DNA of 64,000 nt, taken from contig NZ_SIJC01000002.1 of assembly GCF_010078385.1 (NCBI RefSeq), positions 124,001-188,000 of the forward strand. Direction: 5' to 3'. A program made the position numbers and the translations under genes. Every line of letters starts with the position of its first letter. The first letter of the stretch is position 1. The notes under the pieces are model-generated. The model did no database searches. It saw only the letters and a program-made list of their open reading frames with translations, and was not told the origin of the DNA. The stretch comes from Chengkuizengella sediminis. Lineage in GTDB: Bacteria > Bacillota > Bacilli > Paenibacillales > KCTC-33759. Of this stretch, positions 17,750 through 24,836 are shown in pieces.

Positions 17750-18550
17750 CTATTTATGTGCTAGATGAAAAGTGTCTGATCGTAAACCTCTACGGATAGA
17801 CTCAAGAGCAAAAACTTCCCCAGGTGAAATATTTCCTAAGTTGACCTTTGGGCCTAAGTTGTTAATAAAAAGGATCTGTTGAGATTTTAAAGGAGCTTCC
17901 CACATCATTTTTTCTGGATAAGAGACACTGTTCATGATTTGAAAAACATCATCCTTATTGCATTCTCCATGCTCGTCAAAAATCCCTACTTCTACACCGG
18001 ATTCTCTTCCTTCTATCGTGACTAAACTCGCTCCTTTTTCTAAATCTTGATGGACTGTTTGAATAAGTTCATTAAAGTTAAGTTTCATTCCTTTCTTTTT
18101 TTTGCCAAATTCCGTAAATACATTTAACCCTTCTTCAAGTCCGAACTTTATCAAATCATCTCTAAATTGTCGACTTAATTCTATGGTTCCATCTGAAACT
18201 TCAATTCCATTAAATCCTAAAGATTTTATCATTTTAAAATATGAGTTAACACAATTTTGACTAATGGCAACTTCTAAAAATGTTCCCCCAGGAGTGATGG
18301 TAATATTATGTTTTTTTGCTAGTCCAATTTTGTTTTCTAAAACTTGTTTGGGGTACAAAGGAGAGGTTCCAAATCCAAGTTTAATAATATCTATATATTC
18401 AGAAGCGGTATTTAAAAAATCTTCAAAAGCAAATAAACCCATTCCTTTATCAATCACCATGGTGATTCCGGTATTTCTTGGTTTATGTGTTCGTTCACCT
18501 ATGGGATCCATTAGTTTCTTTTCCCAATCAATTTCTGAGACGATACGCAT
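17750..18550 (-). CDS. comA: Phosphosulfolactate synthase
   Basis: This 266-residue TIM-barrel enzyme adds sulfite to phosphoenolpyruvate, giving phosphosulfolactate. Family features are 'RNTGITMVIDKGMGLFAFEDFL', 'DIIKLGFGTSPLYP', 'TPGGTFLEVA', 'GFNGIEVSDGTIEL' and 'VTIEGRESGVEVGIFDEHG'. The frame is open to 18604, but ATG 18550 follows GAGGAG. A sigma-E-like promoter (18574-18602) precedes it, so expression in the sporulation mother cell is likely. It is divergent from yqhV/spoIIIA. Confidence 0.93.
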   Translation of the reverse strand: MRIVSEIDWEKKLMDPIGERTHKPRNTGITMVIDKGMGLFAFEDFLNTASEYIDIIKLGFGTSPLYPKQVLENKIGLAKKHNITITPGGTFLEVAISQNCVNSYFKMIKSLGFNGIEVSDGTIELSRQFRDDLIKFGLEEGLNVFTEFGKKKKGMKLNFNELIQTVHQDLEKGASLVTIEGRESGVEVGIFDEHGECNKDDVFQIMNSVSYPEKMMWEAPLKSQQILFINNLGPKVNLGNISPGEVFALESIRRGLRSDTFHLAHK

Positions 18551-18573
18551 GTCAATTCTCCTCACCGTATATA

Positions 18574-18602
18574 AATGTATGTGACCTGTGAGCAATATAT
18601 GC
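18574..18602 (-). promoter_or_regulatory. Sigma-E-type promoter for comA-comB
   Basis: On the minus strand, GCATATATT and CATACATT are about 14 bases apart. They match the B. subtilis sigma-E minus-35 (KCATATT) and minus-10 (CATACANT) patterns. The minus-10 element lies about 24 bases before the comA ATG. Confidence 0.6.
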
Positions 18603-18698
18603 AAAAATCAATAGTGATGTGCCCACTTTGAATTTTCAGTGTTCGAACTTTATTGATCTAAAATTAAAAGACAAGCATATAAATGTAGTACAAGCTTT

Positions 18699-18779
18699 AA
18701 TATGGTAGTGTTTGACCTTATTCGTTCCACTTGCACAGCCCGCAAAAGTCACTCATAAGGCCAAATCACTACCATATTA
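18699..18779. repeat. Long inverted repeat upstream of yqhV
   Basis: Arms of 23-24 bases (18699-18721 and 18755-18778, both carrying AATATGGTAGTG in opposite sense) pair with one bulge and one mismatch around a loop of about 34 bases. It lies immediately before the yqhV reading frame and has no T-run. It may be an operator pair or a structured 5' leader. Confidence 0.7.
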
Positions 18780-18812
18780 TTGATGGGGTTGGATGATAGG
18801 GGGAGCAAGGCA

Positions 18813-19076
18813 TTGAATAAGTTTGTATTCAGTATGGTTGTATTACGGTTATTATCTGGAAGCATAGAGATTGTTGCAGCATTCATTATGTTCCGACTAA
18901 ATCAAGTAGAAAAAGCATTGATGGTAAATACAGGTCTTGCATTGGTGGGACCTATTATTTTGATTACAACAACCTCGATTGGACTTCTTGGCATTGCTGA
19001 TAGGTTATCGGTAAGTAAGTTATGCTGGATCTTCATTGGCGTAAGTTGCATTTTTATTGGCATTGTTAAAAAGTAA
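18813..19076 (+). CDS. yqhV: YqhV family (DUF2619) small membrane protein
   Basis: This protein of about 87 residues has three helices and the family core 'RLLSGSIEIVAAFIMFRLNQVEKALMVNTGLALVGPIILI'. The location just before spoIIIAA matches B. subtilis. The start is uncertain. TTG 18813 follows AGGGGGAGC with usable spacing and matches the family's N-terminal length, but ATG 18783 and TTG 18780 are also in frame. Function unknown. Confidence 0.8.
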   Translation: MNKFVFSMVVLRLLSGSIEIVAAFIMFRLNQVEKALMVNTGLALVGPIILITTTSIGLLGIADRLSVSKLCWIFIGVSCIFIGIVKK

Positions 19077-19085
19077 AGATAACTT

Positions 19086-19114
19086 GTCATAATTAGCGTG
19101 TCCCAGCATACATA
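19086..19114 (+). promoter_or_regulatory. Sigma-E-type promoter for the spoIIIA operon
   Basis: GTCATAATT (19086-19094) and CATACATA (19107-19114) are spaced as in sigma-E promoters, about 35-40 bases before spoIIIAA. The spoIIIA operon is sigma-E controlled in B. subtilis. Confidence 0.7.
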
Positions 19115-19153
19115 TGTTGTAAAGTTATGGACAACTTGGAGGGCGAAGTGACG

Positions 19154-20140
19154 ATGATACAATCCATTATTAATATGCTGCCTGACACCTTACGGAATAT
19201 CATAAATCGATTACCTAATTCAATTTTTCAAAATATAGAAGAGATTCGCATTAGAGAGAATCGACCATTAGAAATAGGATATTCTGGTTCGTATAACTTT
19301 ATATCGAGTCAAGGGAGAATGTTGAACACATCGAAGCAGGCTTATTTGCCCACACATCAGGATATTTTAAGACTTTTAGATGTCGTAACGAATCATTCCA
19401 TGTATACGATTGAAGAAGAGTTAAAAAGAGGATACATCACTGTAAAAGGGGGACATCGGATAGGATTGTCTGGACGTACGGTTTTGGAACAAGGTTTTGT
19501 GAAACAAATTCGTGATGTCAGCAGCTTTAATATCCGAATTGCTAGAGAAGTGATTGGAGCAGGCAAGCAAGTACTCCCGTTTATTATGGATGTTCAAAGG
19601 AAAACCGTTCACCATACCTTAATCATATCACCTCCTCAATTAGGAAAAACAACTCTTTTAAGGGATTTATCCCGAATGATCAGTTACGGGAGCTGGGGTA
19701 ATCAAGTTCCAGGGAAGGGTTTAAAGGTAGGGATTGTAGATGAACGTTCAGAAATTGCAGCTTGTTACAAAGGAGTTCCTTATTTTGATGTGGGTCCAAG
19801 AACGGATGTTTTAGACAGCTGTCCTAAAGCAGAGGGCATGATGATGTTAATTAGATCGATGTCGCCAGAAGTTCTTATTGTTGATGAGATTGGAAGAGAG
19901 GAAGATGTGAAGGCCGTTCATGAGGCAGTTCACGCGGGCATACGAGTCATAACAACATCTCATGCATTAAACTTGGAAGATATAAAAAACAGACCTGTTT
20001 TAAAGCATCTTTGTGCACAAGGTATATTCTCAAGATATGTAGTGTTAAGCAGAAGACGTGGAATAGGAACAGTAGAGGCTATCTTAGATCATCATGGGAA
20101 TCAGCTGAACCACAAAACAATAGAAAAAGTGAGAGGTTAG
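19154..20140 (+). CDS. spoIIIAA: Stage III sporulation protein AA (ATPase)
   Basis: This protein of about 328 residues is a mother-cell ATPase thought to energise the SpoIIIA-SpoIIQ feeding-tube complex. It resembles type II/IV secretion ATPases. Walker A is the variant 'SPPQLGKTTLLRDLSR', Walker B is 'PEVLIVDEIGREED', and 'RGIGTVEAIL' is near the C terminus. GGAGGG at 19138-19143 could serve GTG 19148 or ATG 19154. It is the first of eight tightly packed genes; the next starts one base after its stop. Confidence 0.95.
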   Translation: MIQSIINMLPDTLRNIINRLPNSIFQNIEEIRIRENRPLEIGYSGSYNFISSQGRMLNTSKQAYLPTHQDILRLLDVVTNHSMYTIEEELKRGYITVKGGHRIGLSGRTVLEQGFVKQIRDVSSFNIRIAREVIGAGKQVLPFIMDVQRKTVHHTLIISPPQLGKTTLLRDLSRMISYGSWGNQVPGKGLKVGIVDERSEIAACYKGVPYFDVGPRTDVLDSCPKAEGMMMLIRSMSPEVLIVDEIGREEDVKAVHEAVHAGIRVITTSHALNLEDIKNRPVLKHLCAQGIFSRYVVLSRRRGIGTVEAILDHHGNQLNHKTIEKVRG

Positions 20141-20141
20141 T

Positions 20142-20660
20142 ATGTTAAATCTCATTGGGGCAATGTTTATTATCTTTTCAGGTACGATGATTGGCTTTTA
20201 TCAAGCGAATCAATATATAAATCGTCCTAGGCAAATTCGTCAGATGATTCATGCACTTCAGCGTTTAGAAACTGAAATCCATTATGGTTATACTCCGCTG
20301 CCAGATGCATTAGAGAAAATTTCAAAGGTCATTTCAGGTCCTATAGGATTTATATTTTATGAAATTAAGAAACAATTAACTGACAACATAGGCACTACGG
20401 TAATGATCGCTTGGCAGGAAAGTTTTCAAAATTACTGGAAAAAAACATCCTATAAAAATGCAGAGAAAGAAATGATTTTGCAAGTAGGTTCAACACTAGG
20501 CATTTCAGATAGGGAGGATCAAATTAAACATTTACGTCTAGCAATCAGTCAACTTCAAAGCGAAGAAGAAATGGCGAAGGAAGAGCAGAATAGATATGCA
20601 AAAATGTGGCGCAGCTTAGGGATGTTAATTGGAGTATTAGTCGTCATTATCATGCTTTAG
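20142..20660 (+). CDS. spoIIIAB: Stage III sporulation protein AB
   Basis: This 172-residue bitopic or polytopic membrane protein of the SpoIIIA complex has helices at both ends (residues 1-18 and 152-172). The cytoplasmic part resembles GspF-type domains ('RQIRQMIHALQRLETEIHYGYTPLPDALEKIS'). Length and position match B. subtilis SpoIIIAB (171 residues). Translation is coupled to spoIIIAA. Confidence 0.95.
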   Translation: MLNLIGAMFIIFSGTMIGFYQANQYINRPRQIRQMIHALQRLETEIHYGYTPLPDALEKISKVISGPIGFIFYEIKKQLTDNIGTTVMIAWQESFQNYWKKTSYKNAEKEMILQVGSTLGISDREDQIKHLRLAISQLQSEEEMAKEEQNRYAKMWRSLGMLIGVLVVIIML

Positions 20661-20672
20661 GATGTGAATTAG

Positions 20673-20876
20673 ATGAATGTAGATATTAATATGATCTTTC
20701 AAATTGCAGGTATCGGAATCATTATTTCTATGATTCATACGGTTCTAAAACAGATGGGTAAAGAAGATATAGCACATTGGACGACATTGATTGGTTTTAT
20801 AATCGTTTTGTTCATGGTCATTAGACTCCTAGATGATTTATTTCAAGAAATTAAAACGATTTTTCTTTTTCAGTAG
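20673..20876 (+). CDS. spoIIIAC: Stage III sporulation protein AC
   Basis: This 67-residue protein with two membrane helices begins 'VDINMIFQIAGIGIIISMIHTVLKQMGKED' and closely matches SpoIIIAC. It is part of the mother-cell side of the forespore channel. It is immediately followed by spoIIIAD. Confidence 0.95.
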   Translation: MNVDINMIFQIAGIGIIISMIHTVLKQMGKEDIAHWTTLIGFIIVLFMVIRLLDDLFQEIKTIFLFQ

Positions 20877-20885
20877 GTGAATGCT

Positions 20886-21275
20886 TTGGAAATCATACAA
20901 ATTGTAGGACTTGGGATTATAGCAACCATTCTCACGCTTGTCATCAAAGAGCAAAAACCACTGTTTGCTTTTCTATTAACGGTATTTACAGGTGTTATTA
21001 TTTTTCTTTTTTTAATAGGAAAGATCTCTTCTATCATTCAATTACTGGAAAAGTTAGCTGATCAATCAAATATAGATATGGTATTTTTAAAAACCATTTT
21101 GAAGATCATTGGGATAGCTTACATAGCAGAATTTGGATCACAAATTGTGAGAGATGCTGGTCATGAATCTATTGCTTCAAAGATTGAGCTAGCAGGAAAA
21201 ATTCTCATTTTATATATGGCGATCCCCATTATTACCGTCATTATCGAAACGGTTATAAAGTTATTACCTGCTTGA
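20886..21275 (+). CDS. spoIIIAD: Stage III sporulation protein AD
   Basis: This protein of about 129 residues has three to four helices. 'IIQIVGLGIIATILTLVIKEQKPLFAFLLTVFTG' is the family N terminus. TTG 20886 is preferred over GTG 20877 because AGGTGA lies just before it and the protein then begins at the conserved IVQIVGLG-like stretch. Confidence 0.94.
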   Translation: MEIIQIVGLGIIATILTLVIKEQKPLFAFLLTVFTGVIIFLFLIGKISSIIQLLEKLADQSNIDMVFLKTILKIIGIAYIAEFGSQIVRDAGHESIASKIELAGKILILYMAIPIITVIIETVIKLLPA

Positions 21276-21291
21276 TTTGGGAGATGAAAAA

Positions 21292-22461
21292 ATGGCCCGC
21301 ATTATCGGATTCAGTCTTTTGGTTATAAGTTTCATTTTAATAGGAGGAGCTGTTATATATGCTGATTCTCCAACAGATATCATTATTAAAGAAACAACTG
21401 AAAACTTAAATACAGATCAAGTAGAACAATATTGGGAAAATCTGCTTAAAGAGTATGGAGGTTATTTTCCGGGAAATAATCCGAGTTTAATGGATATGAT
21501 TCTACCAGGTGGAGAAGGTTTTAGTCTTTCACAAGTATTTATGGGGTTAATTAAGTATTTTTTACATGAAATTTTATACAATGGGAAGTTGTTAGTTACG
21601 ATTGTCATCTTAGCGGTGTTTAGCATGATTCTAGAAACATTGCAAAGCGCTTTTGAAAGAAATTCGGTAAGTAAAGTAGCTTATGCAATTTCATATATTG
21701 TACTTATTATTATTGTTATCAATAGCTTTAGTGTGGCAATTGGTTATGCAAAAATGGCGATAGAAAATATGATTCACTTTATGATTGCCATGATTCCACT
21801 ATTATTAACGTTGTTAGTTTCGATGGGGAGCTTTGCAACAGCTTCAATTATGCACCCATTGATCATTTTTATGATTCAAACAACAGGCACATTGATTTAT
21901 ACCGTCGTATTTCCTTTATTGTTCTTTTCCGCGGTACTGCATATTGTGAGCTCAATATCAGATAAATACAGTGTGAGTCAATTAGCAGATTTACTACGAA
22001 ATATCAGTATTGGGATTTTTGGAGCATTAGTAACAGTCTTTTTAGGTGTAATTTCCGTGCAAGGAGCAACGAGTGCAGTAAGTGACGGGGTAACGATTCG
22101 CACAGCTAAATATGTCACAAGTAATTTTGTTCCTGTCATTGGAAGAATGTTTTCAGATGCGTCTGATACAGTCATTGGAGCTTCGTTACTTGTGAAAAAT
22201 GCAATTGGTTTATTTGGGGTTGTCATACTCATTTTTTTATGTGTGTTTCCAGCCATTAAGATTTTAACATTGGCTTTAATATATAACTTATCCGCAGCGA
22301 TCATGCAGCCGTTGGGAGATAGCCCAATTGTCAAATGTCTTTTCACCATCGGTAAAAGTATGATTTATGTATTTGCTGCTCTTGCAGCTGTAGGTTTGAT
22401 GTTTTTCTTAGCTATTACGATCATTATAACTGCTGGAAATGTTTCAGTCATGATGAGGTAA
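21292..22461 (+). CDS. spoIIIAE: Stage III sporulation protein AE
   Basis: This 389-residue polytopic membrane protein has an N-terminal signal-like helix (ending 'GGAVIYADSP'), an extracytoplasmic segment and about seven helices from residue 90. It is a predicted channel component of the SpoIIIA complex. ATG 21292 follows GGAGAT, and a TTG at 21277 is less likely. Position and length fit B. subtilis SpoIIIAE. Confidence 0.95.
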   Translation: MARIIGFSLLVISFILIGGAVIYADSPTDIIIKETTENLNTDQVEQYWENLLKEYGGYFPGNNPSLMDMILPGGEGFSLSQVFMGLIKYFLHEILYNGKLLVTIVILAVFSMILETLQSAFERNSVSKVAYAISYIVLIIIVINSFSVAIGYAKMAIENMIHFMIAMIPLLLTLLVSMGSFATASIMHPLIIFMIQTTGTLIYTVVFPLLFFSAVLHIVSSISDKYSVSQLADLLRNISIGIFGALVTVFLGVISVQGATSAVSDGVTIRTAKYVTSNFVPVIGRMFSDASDTVIGASLLVKNAIGLFGVVILIFLCVFPAIKILTLALIYNLSAAIMQPLGDSPIVKCLFTIGKSMIYVFAALAAVGLMFFLAITIIITAGNVSVMMR

Positions 22462-22479
22462 CGAAGGAAGGGAAGTAGA

Positions 22480-23175
22480 TTGCTGCAATGGTTGAGTAGT
22501 TGGTTAAGAGAAATTATACTCGTTATACTTCTTGCAAGTTTTGTAGATTTGATTTTACCGAGTAATAAAATGCAGCGATATGTAAAAGTGGTGATTAGCC
22601 TTTTCATTCTCATGACGATTCTTTCTCCTATCGTTTCATTATTGAAGGTGGAATGGGATTTTGATCAATTGAACAACCAGTTTCAACTTGACGAGGTAAG
22701 TACAAACGACTATGGATCAATGTCAGAAATTTTACAAGATGGGGAGAAATTAAAGGATCAAAATGAACATGAAACCGCAAAGTTAATTCAAACAAAAATG
22801 GAGGATATGATCTACAAGCAATTAGAAGAGCAAATGTCGGTAGCTGTTCAAAGTGTATCTGTGAAGGTTTCGTTTGAAGAGAGTAATGAACCGAAGGTGG
22901 ATGAAATGGTTATCGTTTTACAATCACAAATGAAACCAGATCAAACAATGGAAGTAACAGAAGTACAACCCATAGAACAAGTAGAACCTGTAGTGATTGA
23001 TATTCATTTAGAAGCAGATGATGCAATTGAAGTCGATGCAGATGAAGAGCAAAAGGAAATAACTGAAGAAATGAAACAAACCGAAAATGAAATTACAACC
23101 TTTTTAATTAGTAAGTGGGACATTTCTTCAGATCAAATAAATGTAAAATATGAACCAACAATGGATGAAATTTAA
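22480..23175 (+). CDS. spoIIIAF: Stage III sporulation protein AF
   Basis: This 231-residue protein has two N-terminal helices (residues 8-25 and 33-52, 'YVKVVISLFILMTILSPIVSLLK'). A soluble domain follows, ending in an acidic Glu-rich stretch. It resembles SpoIIIAF, whose soluble part has a ring-building motif fold. The TTG start follows GGAAGGGAAG. It is somewhat longer than B. subtilis AF because of the acidic insert. Confidence 0.93.
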   Translation: MLQWLSSWLREIILVILLASFVDLILPSNKMQRYVKVVISLFILMTILSPIVSLLKVEWDFDQLNNQFQLDEVSTNDYGSMSEILQDGEKLKDQNEHETAKLIQTKMEDMIYKQLEEQMSVAVQSVSVKVSFEESNEPKVDEMVIVLQSQMKPDQTMEVTEVQPIEQVEPVVIDIHLEADDAIEVDADEEQKEITEEMKQTENEITTFLISKWDISSDQINVKYEPTMDEI

Positions 23176-23192
23176 AGGAGGTGGATTTAACT

Positions 23193-23828
23193 TTGGGAAA
23201 ATTGCTAGGAATCATCGAAAAATGGGTAGGAGGTGAAAAAGGGGGGAAGAAACGAATACAAACCTTTAGATGGCTGCTCATCATTGGTTTAATTGGTGTG
23301 ATGTTAATGATAATGAACTCATTTATTAACGTAGATAGTATAGATAGTTCTCAAAGTGATCGTGCCTCTCCTGAGAGTGCTAGTTTACCCGTTTTGGGAG
23401 AAGAAAAATCAAAATTACCATTTGATGAGTATGAAGAACAGTATGAAATGCGATTAAAAGAAATTCTCGAAAAAATCGTTGGTGTTGGAAATGTGGATGT
23501 GATGATCACTATTGAATCAACAGAAGAAAATATCGTGTTTGAAAATAGAAAAGATTCACAACAAGTTACGACTGAAAAAGATACAAATGGCGCTACAAGA
23601 CATATTTCGGATGTATCTAGAAGTGGTGAAATTGTACTCTTTGAGATTGAAGGTAATCAAACACCTATCTATGTAAAGAAAATCAAACCAGAGATTCGAG
23701 GAGTGATTATAGTAGCAAATGGTGCTGAGAATTTAACGGTGAAGGAAATGATATTTGATTCCGTTCGAAAGGGATTGGAAGTACCGGGTCACCGTATCCA
23801 AATTAATCCTAGAAAACAGTCAGGGTAA
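23193..23828 (+). CDS. spoIIIAG: Stage III sporulation protein AG
   Basis: This protein of about 211 residues has one membrane helix (near 28-48). The exported domain 'YEMRLKEILEKIVGVGNVDVMITIESTEE' through 'IRGVIIVANGAENLTVKEMIFDSVRKGLEVPGHRIQINP' is the ring-forming SpoIIIAG domain. TTG 23193 or GTG 23181 could start it; AAGGAGG sits just before. It assembles a large ring in the intermembrane space of the engulfed forespore. Confidence 0.95.
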   Translation: MGKLLGIIEKWVGGEKGGKKRIQTFRWLLIIGLIGVMLMIMNSFINVDSIDSSQSDRASPESASLPVLGEEKSKLPFDEYEEQYEMRLKEILEKIVGVGNVDVMITIESTEENIVFENRKDSQQVTTEKDTNGATRHISDVSRSGEIVLFEIEGNQTPIYVKKIKPEIRGVIIVANGAENLTVKEMIFDSVRKGLEVPGHRIQINPRKQSG

Positions 23829-23831
23829 AAG

Positions 23832-23890
23832 AACCCCAAAAAGTGAAGAAGTGCGAATGGAGCGTTATCCTAATACTTTCCGGGGACCCC
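23832..23890. repeat. Dispersed hairpin repeat, family 2 (inside the spoIIIA operon)
   Basis: ACCCCAAAAAGTGAAGAAG ... GCGTTATCCTAATACTTTCCGGGG matches the copy after lysC (16375-16433). The arms pair CCCCAAAAAGT with ACTTTCCGGGG. It lies between spoIIIAG and spoIIIAH, where a hairpin could reduce read-through or protect the upstream mRNA. Confidence 0.75.
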
Positions 23891-23911
23891 ATAGCCAAAA
23901 AAAATTAAAAA

Positions 23912-23946
23912 CACCCCAAAAAGTGAAGAAGCTAAAATACGGGGTT
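23912..23946. repeat. Dispersed hairpin repeat, family 2, truncated copy
   Basis: ACACCCCAAAAAGTGAAGAAG is repeated 22 bases after the previous copy, with a short right end (ATACGGGGTTTT). The tandem arrangement explains most of the 169-base spoIIIAG-spoIIIAH gap. Confidence 0.65.
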
Positions 23947-23997
23947 TTATATAGAAGAGATATGAATAAATTTTAAATAAAATTAGGAGGTCTAACA

Positions 23998-24642
23998 ATG
24001 AGATCAAGAAGACAAACAATATGGCTTGTTTCTATGTTAAGTATTATGGTGGTGTTATCAGGTTATTATTTATTTTCAGAAGATGTAAATGAAGTGGATA
24101 CGTTAAATGAGTCCGTAATTAATGACATCAATGAGGGTGAATCTGAAATTGGGATGGATTCAACAAATGTTACAGAAAATGTTGACGTTGATTCACTAGA
24201 ATGGTTAGACGAAGTAGCGTCAGAAGAGTGGATTAACGAGGAAACCGTTGTAAAAACAGATGAAGAGGTTCTACAACAAATTCAGACAGAAGGATTAGGA
24301 GAAGATTACTATACTGCTGCTAAAATGCAAAGGTTGGAAGAGATGGGAAAAGAAATGGAAACCTTATTGGCGGTAGTTGCTACCTCTGAAAATACTGAAA
24401 CCTATACAAAAGCTTATGATGATATCCAAACCATGGAGGACAAAGGGACAAAGGTTGATTATATAGAAGAGCAATTAATGCAAACTTATCCGGAAGCAAT
24501 GGTGACTGAGAAGGATAATCAATGGAAAGTAGAAATACAAACAAGTAAGATAGAAAAAAGTGAAGCCGTCTCTATTATAGATTTAGTAGTAAGTGAATTA
24601 GAGGTAAAACCTGGTCAAGTAACAGTTACAGTTAGACCATAG
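23998..24642 (+). CDS. spoIIIAH: Stage III sporulation protein AH
   Basis: This 214-residue membrane-anchored protein (helix at residues 8-27) has a long acidic spacer. The C-terminal ring domain is 'EDYYTAAKMQRLEEMGKEMETLLAVV' through 'VVSELEVKPGQVTVTVRP'. SpoIIIAH binds forespore SpoIIQ across the septum. A good AGGAGG site precedes ATG. It is the last gene of the operon and is followed by a strong terminator. Its larger distance from spoIIIAG is filled by family 2 repeats. Confidence 0.95.
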   Translation: MRSRRQTIWLVSMLSIMVVLSGYYLFSEDVNEVDTLNESVINDINEGESEIGMDSTNVTENVDVDSLEWLDEVASEEWINEETVVKTDEEVLQQIQTEGLGEDYYTAAKMQRLEEMGKEMETLLAVVATSENTETYTKAYDDIQTMEDKGTKVDYIEEQLMQTYPEAMVTEKDNQWKVEIQTSKIEKSEAVSIIDLVVSELEVKPGQVTVTVRP

Positions 24643-24656
24643 GGATAGTGAAAAGA

Positions 24657-24705
24657 TAACCCCCACTTACCAAACACTAGTTTGGTAAGTGGGGGTTTTT
24701 TCACT
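24657..24705 (+). terminator. Strong terminator after the spoIIIA operon
   Basis: AACCCCCACTTACCAAAC / GTTTGGTAAGTGGGGGTT is a long perfect stem followed by a T-run. Confidence 0.95.
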
Positions 24706-24836
24706 TTATGTAAAAGTTTAGACGAATTTCCTAAAAATCTAGCTTCTCTTCCATATATTTTCATAATCATTTTTTATGATGAATATGATGTTATGATGAA
24801 AATGATAGTTGAGAATTTAATAGAAGGAGGATTACA

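Noticed and set aside
23755-23976. Frame running from the end of spoIIIAG into the gap
   Set aside because: It overlaps spoIIIAG in another frame and the rest is family 2 repeat sequence.
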